This document shows positions 1 through 10,664 of a stretch of DNA of 64,000 bases, one piece after another (the first letter of the stretch is position 1; each line of letters starts with the position of its first letter). The position numbers and the translations under genes were made by a program. A model generated the notes under the pieces. The model saw only the letters and a list, made by a program, of their open reading frames with translations, did not search any database and was not told where the DNA came from. Source of the stretch: Paragordius varius (Eukaryota; Nematomorpha); NCBI GenBank assembly GCA_964247055.1, contig OZ176052.1:3534001-3598000 (forward strand), read 5' to 3'.

Positions 1-119
1 TATAACTTATCATTGTGATATATTTTGTCGCATAGTCTTATTTTTTTTTGTTTTATGTTAATTTTAAACAATTTTTTTTAATAATATTAAAAATATAGGT
101 ATCTTTTGACATTTAATCA

Positions 120-185
120 CACATAATTCATTTTAGGATGTTCAGGGATGAATTGAATTGTTCAGGGAATTTGAGATGTAAATGG
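120..185. repeat. End of a MITE (CCATTTACA family)
   Basis: This stretch ends in the same terminal motif (GTAAATGG followed by ATA) and carries the same GAATTG-TTCAGGG repeats as better preserved copies at 29483-29738 and 52614-52899. Only one end is recognisable; it lies in the intron just upstream of the first visible CTU1 exon. Confidence 0.45.
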
Positions 186-213
186 ATATAATTCATACAC
201 TTTAAATAATTAG

Positions 214-3200
214 GCCATAATGCCGATGATATGGCTGAAACTGTACTTATGAATATTTTAAGAGGTGATTATAATCGAATGATGCGTTGTACATCCACTA
301 TAACAGACAATACACTCATGGATCAAAATACAAATCCAAACGCTACCGATAGCCAAGTTTTTATTTTAATTTAATATCTTGCGATATTTTTTAGTTATGA
401 AACACCACCTCGTTTTAAAGGGTTTTATGAAATATATTCCTATTTTTTTTCTGATATATATATATATATATAAATTTATCACTTGTGCATTGTAAAAGCT
501 TAGATCGTTGGCGCTTTTTTTGTAAAAAATCCTACTCCATTTGATTATTTAATTAATAATAGTTTTTGCGATTCCATATATTGGTATAGCAAAATTTTAT
601 TATAACTATATTAGTCTCATTATTTAGGTCTAATGTGGTGTGTTAATGTATCTAAAAAAAGTTTGTATAAGTTTTTTGTCTTTCTAAACACTAGTATTGT
701 CTGCAACACTCATATAAATTTTTAATTGTGTTCCCATTACACGTATCGGATATTTTAAATTTAATAGTGGGTTCAAAAAATTATTAAGGAGGATTGGACT
801 ATTTAAAACCTATTTTAGATAAAGCCTTGGATAGAGCAAGCGCCATCATTTATAAAATATCAAAAATTGATCAAGCAGCTCTCTGAAACCGTAAATAAAT
901 TATAATTATTTGTTTGTATGAATGCGTTATTGGATGGATCTCTGTTGTCAAGGGGTTCCTTGGCATCCCGTCGTGACGGGGTTTAGGTGTTTGATCATTG
1001 CATTGAAGGATTTTTTGTTTAACCAGTCCCCGGCTTTTATGTTTTTGGACTGTAGGTCTTGGGTAATGTTTTTGTCCCATGTTATTGCTGGACGACCAAC
1101 TCTGTTTTGTTTGTTTGGCTTAAGGTTTGTTATATTTTTAATCCAATTATCGTTATCTAATCTTTGAATGTGACCGTAATAGCCAAGTCTACGGATTTGA
1201 ATATATTTTGAGATGGGTAGGATTTGTTTATCATGAGAGATTGTTCGCTTAAATGTATTTATCATTCTTTGTTCCATATTATCCAGCATATTTTCCTGTG
1301 TTTTACTTATTTGCCATGTTTCGCAAGCATAGGTTATAGTGGGTCTAACGCCAATTAGGTATATTTTGTTTTTTGTTTTTGTAGATATGTGTTTATTGGT
1401 AAATATGTATTTATATTGGTTGTATCTACCCCAACCAATTCTTATGCGATTTTTGATGGCTTCAGATGAACCTCCTTGAGCGGAAATGGTATCACCAAGG
1501 TAGGTAAACTTTTGTACTTTTTGAATTTCGCTGTCACCTATTTTAAGGTAGGTTTCAGCTTCTATGGGTGGAATATATTGTTTGGATAGAGTACATGGGG
1601 GGCATATATAATTATTATTATTTTTTAAAGTTCCATTTAATCCCGAACATGGTTTGTGTAACCAGTATTGACACTTAGTGCATTGGATGGAGTTTAGACC
1701 TACATTTTTTAGGCATGCGCGGCATGGGTATTTGATTTGATTGGTTTTTTTGTCGCCTGTTATCATAACCTTAGTTTTTTGAATGTTGATTGTGAGACCA
1801 TGTCGCTCAAGGCAGGTTTTCCAGAGTTTGAACTTTTGGCTGAGCTCGTTTAGATTTTCTGACGTTAACAATAAATCATCAGCGTAGATGAGCTCCCAAG
1901 GAAGACCAGTACGGATCTCATCACTGATGGTGTCTATTATTATGGTGAATAGAAGGGGGCTAAGCACAGAACCTTGGTGTAGTCCTGTTGTGATGTGGAA
2001 TGGAATTGTGTACCCGAAATGTGTGTTAACACAGGTTTTACTGTTATCATATAATAACTTTATTGCATCTATGATCCATTTGTCTACTCCTTTTTTTGAA
2101 GACACCAGAAAATGAGCGTTCGAGGGATTTTATCGAACGCTTTCTCCATGTCAATAAATAGATGGTATAATTGGCTTCCTTTAGAAAGATAGTTTTCTTG
2201 AAGGCGCCTTAATATAAATATGGGGTCTGTTGTGCTGCAGCCTTGACGGAAGGCAAACTGCATGTTGTCAATATTAACTATGTCCCTTATTTTCTGAGCT
2301 AAAATTGATTCAAAAACTTTCATAGTATGTTCTAGTAATTTAATTGGACGATATGACGCGCAATTAAGTTTATTTCCTTTATTTTTGTAGATTGGAATGG
2401 TTAAACTATTTTGCCAATCGGATGGGATCGTATTCTCGATTATTATTTTGTTGAAAAGGGTTGTTAAAATGGGACTCTTAAACTTTATACTTTTCAATAA
2501 GTCAGCTGAGAGTTCAGACGGTCCTGCCGCTTTATTGTTTTTCATTTTTTTTAATGCGTTTTCTATGTCGATTTCATTAATGAGTGGTGTGGGGAAAAGT
2601 CACACATCGAAAAAATTTGAATTGTTTAAAAAATGGAAAAAATCAGGCCTCGATAAAGATAAGTTAGCTTATTTAAATCATAAAAAATATGTCAATAAGT
2701 TGATTGATGCCCAAAAGAACAAGAGGAGCAGAGAAATAGCTGATGAAATTGAAAGAGATACATCCAATTCGAGAATATTTAGAAAAGTAAAAAATAGAAT
2801 ACGAAATAAGCAAGATATACCAACCAATAAATATATTAATGATAAAGACGGTACAACTATGACCAAACCTGAAGACGTGAAACTAACTTGGCTTGAATAT
2901 ATGAAGGGAGTTTTAAATGAATCAAATCACGTCGACGAATGCGTTATTATTGTAATTAAATATACCTTTTGGTTCACCCGCCATAACCACGTTGTAGGAT
3001 TGTTACTGATTTCTCATTAATGGTAGATGTTTGAATAATATTTGAAATTTAAAAAATATGCTTTCTTTAGCCTTTTAGGCGCATTATACAATTTTTTTTA
3101 AAAAATTAATGTAACATTGTAAAAAATCTTCATAAACTTTTTTGCCGCCATTTTTTTCTATAATTTTATATCGATGCAACAGGCAGATAAATGTTTTATG

Positions 3201-4298
3201 GTGAGAATATGTAAATAATTAATTTCTATAGCTTTCAGGCTACATTTTAACATCGAATACTTGGTATATTTGATTTTAATATCAGCCGTTTGTTTCAATC
3301 GTGTTTTGGAGTCCCAATTTTAGATTCTGGAAATCAAAAAACTATGAAAAAATATAAGCTTTTTTTCTCCAATCCATGAGAACATTGTTGAGTAATTAAA
3401 TTTTAACTAAAATATCTTTCAAAACTGTAGTTTATTTACAAAGAGCTACACCTCAAAACGTAAACTAGGACAAAAAGTGAAAAGGTAATGAAGTGTTTAA
3501 AATAACTGTCTTCGGTTATCTGAATAATACACTTAATTGTAAATAAATTGTTGCAATGCACAAACAGTTGTCCATGCTCATAAATATTTGCAATATATTT
3601 CCGAATTAAACCATATATTATGTAATTTGTTTTTATAGGTGGACAATCATCCCTCTAATACCATAAATAAGCATGATAAAAACAATAATATTAATAGCAA
3701 TACCATTAATCATTGTACCTGCAGAGCAGCGAAAAAGAGCTTAGATAGAATCAATGCTAATGAATCTTCTTGTCACAATCAAATATCAACAACAGAAAAT
3801 GGAAATTGTTCATCTACCGTCAATGATGATGACTATTATATATTACCTCGGTGTAAACCGCTCAAATATTGTTATCAAAAAGAAATTGTTATGTATGCTC
3901 ATTTTAAGCGTTTAACCTATTTTGCTACCGAGTGCACATATGCACCAAATTCTTTCCGGGGTCATGTTCGAAACCTTTTGAAAAGGTTAGAGAGAGCATC
4001 CCCTCAATCCATACTCAATATAATTAAGAGTGGTGAAGAGATATCCAAACCATCAACTATGCCAATAAACTCTGTAGACCATAATAATAACAATAATAAA
4101 ATGACAAATAAAAATGATAAAATATCATTATCGCATAACTCTAAAAGTCAACCCTCGTTACAAAAATGTATAAAATGTTCTTACCTATCTAGCCAAAGTG
4201 TGTGTAAAGCATGTTTGCTACTGGAGGGCCTCAATAAAGGGATGCCTTTACTTGGTATCGGTAAAACAGAAAAAATTCGAAGGAATCACCTGGAATAA
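214..4298 (+). CDS. CTU1: Cytoplasmic tRNA 2-thiolation protein 1, C-terminal half (two exons)
   Basis: CTU1 (Ncs6 in yeast) is the PP-loop ATPase subunit that, with CTU2 and sulphur from URM1, thiolates the wobble uridine of tRNA-Lys, -Glu and -Gln in the cytosol. Exons: 214-356 (enters at phase 1, leaves at phase 0) and 3639-4298 (stop TAA 4296-4298). Seen directly: the family motif [19 protein letters not shown] across the acceptor at 213, then [35 protein letters not shown], and the terminal cysteine module [20 protein letters not shown] followed by [16 protein letters not shown]. The N-terminal half with the PP-loop SGGxDS lies upstream of the window. The segment between RMMRCT and RCKPLKY is expanded into a roughly 85-residue Asn/Ser-rich stretch not usual in the family. 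The 3.3-kb intron holds a LINE. The identification is secure; the exact donor at 356/357 (CAA|gttttt) is inferred. Confidence 0.93.
920..931. repeat. Target-site duplication of the LINE, left copy
   Basis: GAATGCGTTATT is repeated exactly at 2937-2948 and brackets the LINE copy. Confidence 0.8.
948..2590 (-). pseudogene. LINE reverse transcriptase, frameshifted
   Basis: Read on the minus strand from about 2590, the protein runs [18 protein letters not shown], the RT finger/palm blocks ([52 protein letters not shown]) to about 2084. It then continues in another frame from about 2105 to 948 with [17 protein letters not shown], a C4HC3-like finger ([23 protein letters not shown]), TYLGDTIS, a thumb and a terminal [12 protein letters not shown] motif. 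The two frames overlap around 2084-2105, so at least one frameshift has occurred. This LINE copy is therefore dead unless rescued by frameshifting. Confidence 0.88.
2597..2936 (+). mobile_element. Inverted 5' segment of the same LINE
   Basis: On the plus strand this piece encodes [20 protein letters not shown], then [16 protein letters not shown] and [15 protein letters not shown]. That is the lysine-rich linker that normally sits directly N-terminal to a LINE RT. Its C-terminal end would join the RT piece at 2590 on the other strand, so the two halves meet head to head at about 2591-2597, where a short GTGTGG/CACAC inverted motif occurs. This is the classic product of twin priming. Confidence 0.85.
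2937..2948. repeat. Target-site duplication of the LINE, right copy
   Basis: Exact second copy of the 12-base repeat at 920-931. Confidence 0.8.
3061..3520 (+). repeat. Dispersed repeat, copy 1 of 3
   Basis: Shares a series of blocks (TTTAGCCTTTTAGGCGCAT, CGCCATTTTTTT, TTTTAATATCAGC, TTTCAAAACTGTAGTTTA) in the same order with 63590-63960, and with the reverse complement of 61165-61385. It is a degenerate non-coding interspersed family of unknown class. Confidence 0.6.
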
Positions 4299-4384
4299 CA
4301 ATTATGTTATGTAATTAAAATTTGTGATTAGATTGTAAATAACAACATAAATTGTAATTGTAAATAATAACACGTAATGTATGC

Positions 4385-4390
4385 AATAAA
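4385..4390 (+). terminator. CTU1 polyadenylation signal AATAAA
   Basis: A canonical AATAAA lies 87 bases past the CTU1 stop codon and is followed by a T-rich stretch, as expected for the 3' end of this transcript. Confidence 0.6.
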
Positions 4391-5296
4391 TATTTTATGT
4401 ACCTTTTTAGGTGTTTTTATATTAGGGTTATTTTCTATGTTTCTGATATTTTTGAAAATCGATACTATTTACGTGATTAAATAAACTTTAATTAAAAACG
4501 GTATTGTAACGTATTAGAAAACTATTTTCGATTTACAGTAAACGATTCTGACAATGTATCAGGAATCTTTTGATGCCTTTGTTTTAGGGTCTTACAAGTC
4601 ATTTTTCGCTTATATAGTTATTCTTCATATTAAAAAATCGCATTTTAACGCTATAATCATTATTTTTTTAGTGGAAGCTTAATGCTTTATTCCAAAAACT
4701 ATTTTATCAAAATATACCATAAACGATTTAAATAATTATTTTTGAAAAAATTATAGTCTTTAAAATTAAATTTTTGGCATTTTCTTGACACAATACTGTA
4801 TATATTGAAACTGATGGAAACAGTATAAAACACTTTCTCTTTACAAAAACAGTTATCTACATAATTTAATAATGCTGAATAATTACCAAAGATATCATCG
4901 TATTTTAAAGAATCCTCACCTTAAATTAAAGTTAATACAAAGTATATTTTTAACCAAAAATCTACTAACCTTCGCCGATTTTGTGGTCCAGTAAGCATAT
5001 GGTAATACTGAATTTATTACCCTAAAAAGTAAACTGAGCTATGTGAAAAAATTGTTATATTTTTTCGCATATAAATTGAATGTCTTGTATATCACAAAAA
5101 CAGTGTATTTAAATGCTAATAATTGTTTTATTCATTTACGGAATATTTTTTGGGATATGGCATATTTTATAGATAATTGTACTTTTTTTTATAAAAGCGT
5201 TGCAGTGCATATGATTAACTATTTGTATCTTTATACAAAAAATTGTATTTAAATTTTTGCAATAAGAAATATTTCCTTTTGTGCAATGACTTTAGA

Positions 5297-5606
5297 CAAG
5301 GGGGTCCAACACACGACCCCCATGCTGCCCTTTGAAAACTTTTGTGCGGTCCACGAAAAATTTAATAAATATAAAATTTATAATTAGTGTTTCCATAAAA
5401 TAATCATAGTAAATTCTCGAACAAATTACGAAGGAGTCTTCAAAATTATGGCAACGAACTAGCTTAAATTGGTGAAATAAAAAGCCCATATTCTGTTGGC
5501 AATTTTTTTACAGTTTTGTGTGTTGAATTTAAAAAAAATTTTAATGATCTTCTTTTGAATGCGGCCTGCCTTGAATCGTAGTTTCACATGCTTATATTAT
5601 ACCCTG
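5297..5606. mobile_element. hAT-type non-autonomous remnant
   Basis: Begins with AAGGGGGTCCAACACACG and contains GTGCGGTCC and ATGCGGCCTGCC. These are the vocabulary of the family whose clearest copy is at 38293-38631. Boundaries are approximate. Confidence 0.5.
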
Positions 5607-5730
5607 TATATATTATTAAGCTATTTGTTTGATCATTCAATGGTTACTAAAGTTATATATTACCCTTTTTTTCTTATTTTTACAGTGTGCACATTAATGT
5701 TGTCCGATTCGCAATATTTTTGGCCAATTA

Positions 5731-5889
5731 CAGTATGCATTTTAATGGTTGTTTATTTCATACCAATTCCCAACACAGTAGTGTATGGAAAAAAGAAAGA
5801 AAATTGTTTATTCTATATTTTGTTGTTTTTTCCATACACTACTGTGTTGCGAATTGGTATGAAATAAGCAACCATTAAAATGCATACTG
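5731..5889. mobile_element. Palindromic MITE, family A, TA target
   Basis: Near-perfect inverted repeat starting CAGTATGCATTTTAATGG and ending in its complement, flanked by TA on both sides. This fits a Tc1/mariner-type non-autonomous element. Sister copies lie at 16131-16305 and about 56410-56590. It has no coding capacity. Confidence 0.8.
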
Positions 5890-6239
5890 TATCACAGTAG
5901 CATAAAAAAATGGCTCAAATTACAATTTTTTATCTTGCAACATTATTGTACATTTAATTATGGACAAAATGTGTTTCATGCTATACTATATTTCCAACAC
6001 TAATGAGAAATGACCAACAAAATTCATACTGTATCACAGTAACATCATTTTACGTTTGTCAAAGCAATAAAATGCTTAATAAATTTAAAATATGTATTTT
6101 TATATTGTAAAGGTAAATGACGGATTGATATTGTTTTGGAATAACAGTTGTTAAATCCGTAAAATAATGATAAACGAAAATTAAATTGAAAATTAGCTGA
6201 AAATTGTATTTCTCAACTAAAATTATAAATGATATGTGG

Positions 6240-6450
6240 AATAGTAATCGCAGACCAGTTTCGTGCTTGTTAGCACTCATCAGTACGACACAACTATTTG
6301 AATTGGGTTTTCACATATCAATTTCGTATATATATATCCAACATTGCAGCTTTTGGTATAAATGCAGTCAATTATACGAATTTAAATTAAATTTAATTGA
6401 CATTTATGAAAATTAAACTGAAAATTTTATTGACGAAAGGTTTCACAGAT
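6240..6450. repeat. Short dispersed repeat shared with 11.76-11.87 kb
   Basis: Carries a GCACTCATCAGTACG block and a later ATTGACGAAAGGTTTCACA block. The same two blocks (GTACTGATGAGTGC and ATTGACGAAAAGTTTCACA) occur around 11790-11850 in a BAZ1B intron. The class is not identified. Confidence 0.45.
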
Positions 6451-7585
6451 TGTTTATAATTTCAATATTTTCAGTTCTTATTTAATTATCGTTTACCATT
6501 ATTTGACGGAGTTTATTTTTATATTGCGTTTGTTTTTTGATCATTTTGTATTTTTTGCCTTAGCAAATCTAATTTGATGTACAGTTAGAATATATGAATG
6601 TTTTAGAATAATATATGTGCTATTCAGGGGAGATTGCGACAGATTGGTGTCAAGGCTTTTTAAATAACAACGAATCGTTGGAGTTCAAATCATGATTGGC
6701 AATTCTTTTCTATGGATATATTCAGATTCAAGATCATGTTTTCATCCTGTTATTTCTTAAAGAAGTATATTTCTGTGATAGAGAGCTTAAGTTAAAATAT
6801 TTAATAAAAGGATAAGTTTGGGTTATTGTGCGGTAGTCCTTAATTTTGCTGGCCAAATGTTGCGTCGTTCAAATTCTTTTGAAATTATGTAATCTATTGT
6901 GAGTAAGGTAGAGACATTAAAAATCTTTTACTTTGTCGGATTGAATAAAGCGCATTCAATCTTTTAGGATTATTCCTGTTTTCTCCGTGCAGATTTTGTG
7001 CAAATAATCTTGCCAGAATTAAAATGCTTCTTTCTTTAGAATATAAAGGTTTTCTATGAAGTCTTAATAAAATTGTTTTTGAATGGTTCGATGTTTTAAT
7101 GTAAGTTTAGATTGTTTCTGCTTAAATTATTATTATCATAAATCTCTTTGTGATGCTTTGCAATTTATAGTTAAACTTTATAATTTATCCTTATACTTTT
7201 TCCTTATTTCTTAATAAATTTATTACCTTTCTGTCAGAGGTGATTTTTTCGTTCCAGCAGCGGGCTTAAAAGTCAATGTTTTACGGTATAAAAATTCGAT
7301 CATATATGAGAGATTAGTTTGTTGTGTGATATTGTGATATTCCTACAATTTGGCATAGTCTTATTTTTAACACATTATGTCAGCACATTATTGTGATATA
7401 TAAAAAATTGGCACTTGTTCCTATGATGCTATTTTTATGTTTTGAACCTAACCTTCCGAGTTTATTATAATTTAATCAGGATGAAAGTCCTGTGGGGTGG
7501 AATACAAATATAAACAGATATTATGTTTTCTTATATAGCTGATTTTTGAGATATAAAAACCAATTTCTGACAGTGTTTTGCGTTA

Positions 7586-9655
7586 TCTAGATATTTATAA
7601 AAATGGAAAATGCTGGCTTTGTGATCTGTTTCCGGAAAACCGGTAGACCCATTCAAATCCAAATGTCGAAAAAATATAATCATTAATGAATGTCCCGACA
7701 ATAGCTGCGTCCTTTTTTTGAATTAGGCCCCCAGTTCGGGCCTACCCCGTGTAAAAAACGGTTTTTTTTGAAAACAGCAGTCCACAAAAATCGTGCCTTT
7801 GAGACAGTTTTCCGGAAAATGTGTTGGACCATTCGATTTCAAATATGATTATTTTTATTTTTTTTCGATTACGCCGAACCTAGTCAGCTTACTTTTTTAA
7901 TTTAGGCTTTTTACCCTTCCCCCCGTAAAATGCCATTTTTTAAAAAATTAAGTCCACAAAAATAATTTTCTTTATCTATTTTTCGCCCAAGGTATGAGAC
8001 TGTAAAAATCAATAAAAATTTCAGGTATTCCCTGTTAAAATGCAAAATTAATCATGCGTTTCTTTTATATTGGCTGGGTAAGGAGATGCCCGCTAAAAAC
8101 TGACCCGTCATATCGAAATGGCGTGCCTTTGGGGCTAAATTTCAGAAAATCTATCACTCCATATAAGTTCCAGCTGCTTAAAGTATTACCCGTAACAAGG
8201 CAAAAATTTAGGTCGTATGTTTTTTAAAAATAGCCGTTAATTAAGTCCTTTACGCCCTGAAAAATGCGCCACCATAGAATGATTTTTTAATTTTATGGCA
8301 ATTTTTCCAAAAACTAATGAGAGCATATGGAATCAATCATGATTTCAGGTATTCTCCGTAAAAAGGAAATTAATCAGGCGCCTTTTTTGTACCAGCCTCT
8401 GGGTGGTACCTGCTAAAACTGCGCAACCATATCGAAATTGCCTGTTTAGGAGTTAATTTTTGAACTTACACGAAAAAAGGCAAAAATTTAAGTCGAGGTT
8501 TTTTAAATTAGCCGTTAATCAGACCCTTTACGCCCTAAAAAATGCGCTATTATTGAACTATTATTTAGTTTTGAAGCCATTCTTCCAAAAACTATTAAGA
8601 ACATATGGAATGAATGATGATTCCAAGCATTTTCCTCCTAAAGGCAAAATTTTTTATCGGAAGTCTTTTTTATATTGGCCTCTGGGTAGGGGGCTACCCG
8701 CCTACAACTGCGCCACTGTATCGATATAGCGTGACTTTGGGGGCAAATTTTAGAAAACTCATCAGGCCATATGAGTTTATTAAGGGCTTGAAATATTACC
8801 CGTAAAAAAGGCAAAAATTTAAGTAGAGCGGTTTTATACAATTACCCCTTAATTAGGCCCTTGTCTAGAAAAATGCGCCACCATAGAATAATATCCCACG
8901 AGAGCATATGGAATCAATCATGATTTTAGGTATTAACCAAATTAAGGCAAAATTTTAATCGAGCGTTTTTTTGTTCCCTGCTTAAGGAGCTACCCGCTAA
9001 AAACTGCGCCACTATATAGAAATTGCGTTTTGGAGCTAATTTACAGTGAAATATTACCCTAACTAGGTAAAAATTAAGGTCAGGCGTTTTTTTATAGCCG
9101 TTAATTTGGGGCCTTAAAAATACGCTATCATAGAACGATTATATATTGTTGAGGTAATTTTTCGAATTACCCATGAGATGATGGTATCAAAGATGATCCA
9201 AATATTTGTCCCATAAAGGCAAAAATTTAACTCAGCGCTTTTTTATATAGGTTTATGGGTAGGGTTCTATCGGTTTAAAACTGAGACGCCATACAAAAAT
9301 AGCGCGGTTTTGGAGCTAATTTTAAAAAACATAAGAAGCCATACGGGTTCAATAACGGCTTTAAATAATACCCATAAAGAGGTAAAAATTAAAGTATAGC
9401 TATTTTTTCCGTTAGCCGTCAATTTGGGGCATTCACAACAGTAAATAATATATTAGTATGAATGCACAGATTTATAAATTCTCTGAAGCACCGTTCTGAA
9501 AATTCTATGAGATCATAACTATTAAATATTAAATAATTTTTCGAAATAATTCACATATATCACAATTTTGTTGATCCCTTTAATAATACCCCCCCCCCCT
9601 CCCCAAGAAATCAGAAGGATTTCTACGGGCTGCCGCAACTCGAGATTCACGCTAG
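7586..9655 (+). mobile_element. Non-autonomous Helitron, 2.07 kb, with internal tandem repeats
   Basis: The 5' end is TCTAGATATTTATAAAAATG preceded by A. The 3' end is a degenerate hairpin region (GGGCTGCCGCAACTCG) followed by CACGCTAG and then T. This matches better preserved copies that end in the perfect hairpin GCTGC-GTA-GCAGC and CTAG, which is the Helitron signature. No Rep/helicase coding sequence is visible. The interior is made of about five degenerate units of roughly 290 bases. Confidence 0.8.
8090..9400 (+). repeat. About five tandem ~290-bp units inside the Helitron
   Basis: A marker of the type AACTGCGCCACTATAT-AAATTGCG recurs at about 8099, 8419, 8708, 9002 and 9281 (spacing about 280-320). 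It is each time followed by GGGGCTAATTTT-like and GGCAAAAATTTAAGTC-like blocks. Overlapping short frames here are products of the repeat and not genes. Confidence 0.7.
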
Positions 9656-10664
9656 TATTTAAATAATTTGTAATTATTAATCTCTAAAATTTAAACAACA
9701 AGGAAATTTTGTCTGATGAATAATAAAATGATAACGAAGTTGAGAACGGTAAAATAAATTTTGGGATATGCCTTACTTTCCTCCCAATATTATAAAAACA
9801 AACCAGGTTTTATTTTCATTTTCGGAAGATTTCATCTGGTTTGAATATGAAATATTTTACAACTACCCCGTTCAGTTTCTGTTTTTTAAAAATATTTCAG
9901 GGTTAAGGGCAATATCGAACAAAGCTAAAATAGGACGAGGTATTTAACTCTTTGGTATTAAACGGGTTAAACAAGAAATTTTATTTTATTTTTGCATTCG
10001 GTTATTAAATAACCAGAATATTTAATATACTTATTTCCCTATTCTTTTATATTTTTTTCTCTTAGTAGTGTGCTTATAATAATTTTTAAGTTATATGGAT
10101 TAATGGGGCCTTATAAATTATTTCTGAGTTATTTGGATGAATTAAGACTTGAGGCCGTGTTAGCTATTTTAAGATATAAATTTTTATAGTAAGACAATTG
10201 TATTAACTAAGAGTTTTGGAACTTTCCTATATAAGTTTCTGTAAATATACAAATTATTATTTTATGAGTTTTTCGAAAAATGAGTTGATAATCACTTCCG
10301 GTTTTAACATTGGCATGGCCAATCTTTGGGTGCACTTCACAATAACTCTGTTTTCCCAAACTTTTAGAAATTCCATATTATCAATATTTGTTAATAATTA
10401 ACTATCTATCAAGTCTCAAATATTTAAGAATAATATAAAAGAAAAGAATTATTTTTATATATTCAATACTTCATTGCTATATAATAATGATGAAAAATAA
10501 ACCCTTTCATATAAATAAACCAACCATTATACATATAAATATTTGCCACACATTCACTACCTATATTTTTATATATACGCACAAACAAAGCAAGCCTATC
10601 GTTTTTGCTCCGTAAAAATTGTCCCTCGTGGATCTAAAAAGCGTATCTCTATTTTCGCGCGCTA

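Larger units (their letters stand above)
932..2936 (-). mobile_element. LINE (non-LTR retrotransposon), 5'-truncated and 5'-inverted, in CTU1 intron
   Basis: A 2.0-kb LINE copy whose main part lies on the minus strand (3' end at 932). It encodes a reverse transcriptase with [13 protein letters not shown] and [10 protein letters not shown] catalytic blocks. The last 340 bases (2597-2936) are in the opposite orientation and encode the segment that should precede the RT. The copy is flanked by the direct repeat GAATGCGTTATT (920-931 and 2937-2948), which I read as its 12-bp target-site duplication, so both ends are defined. The 3' end has no poly-A. The RT carries a PHD-like cysteine cluster between palm and thumb, as in some RTE/CR1/jockey-like LINEs; the exact clade cannot be fixed by eye. 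Confidence 0.9.
4391..10664. other. Intergenic region CTU1 to BAZ1B
   Basis: No convincing exon was found. The stretch holds a hAT remnant (5297-5606), a palindromic MITE (5731-5889), a short dispersed repeat (6240-6450) and a 2.1-kb Helitron (7586-9655). The rest is AT-rich and unannotated; reading frames there are short and show no domain. The segment 4580-4760 weakly resembles part of the foldback element at 51080-52122. Confidence 0.7.

Noticed and set aside
5043-6416. Several 60-100-codon frames in the CTU1-BAZ1B intergenic region.
   Set aside because: Composition is AT-driven (Phe/Ile/Tyr-rich), part lies in MITE or hAT repeats, and no homology is recognised.
8460-8841. Open frames of 60-90 codons on both strands near 8.5-8.8 kb.
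   Set aside because: They fall inside the tandem units of the Helitron and have no domain.
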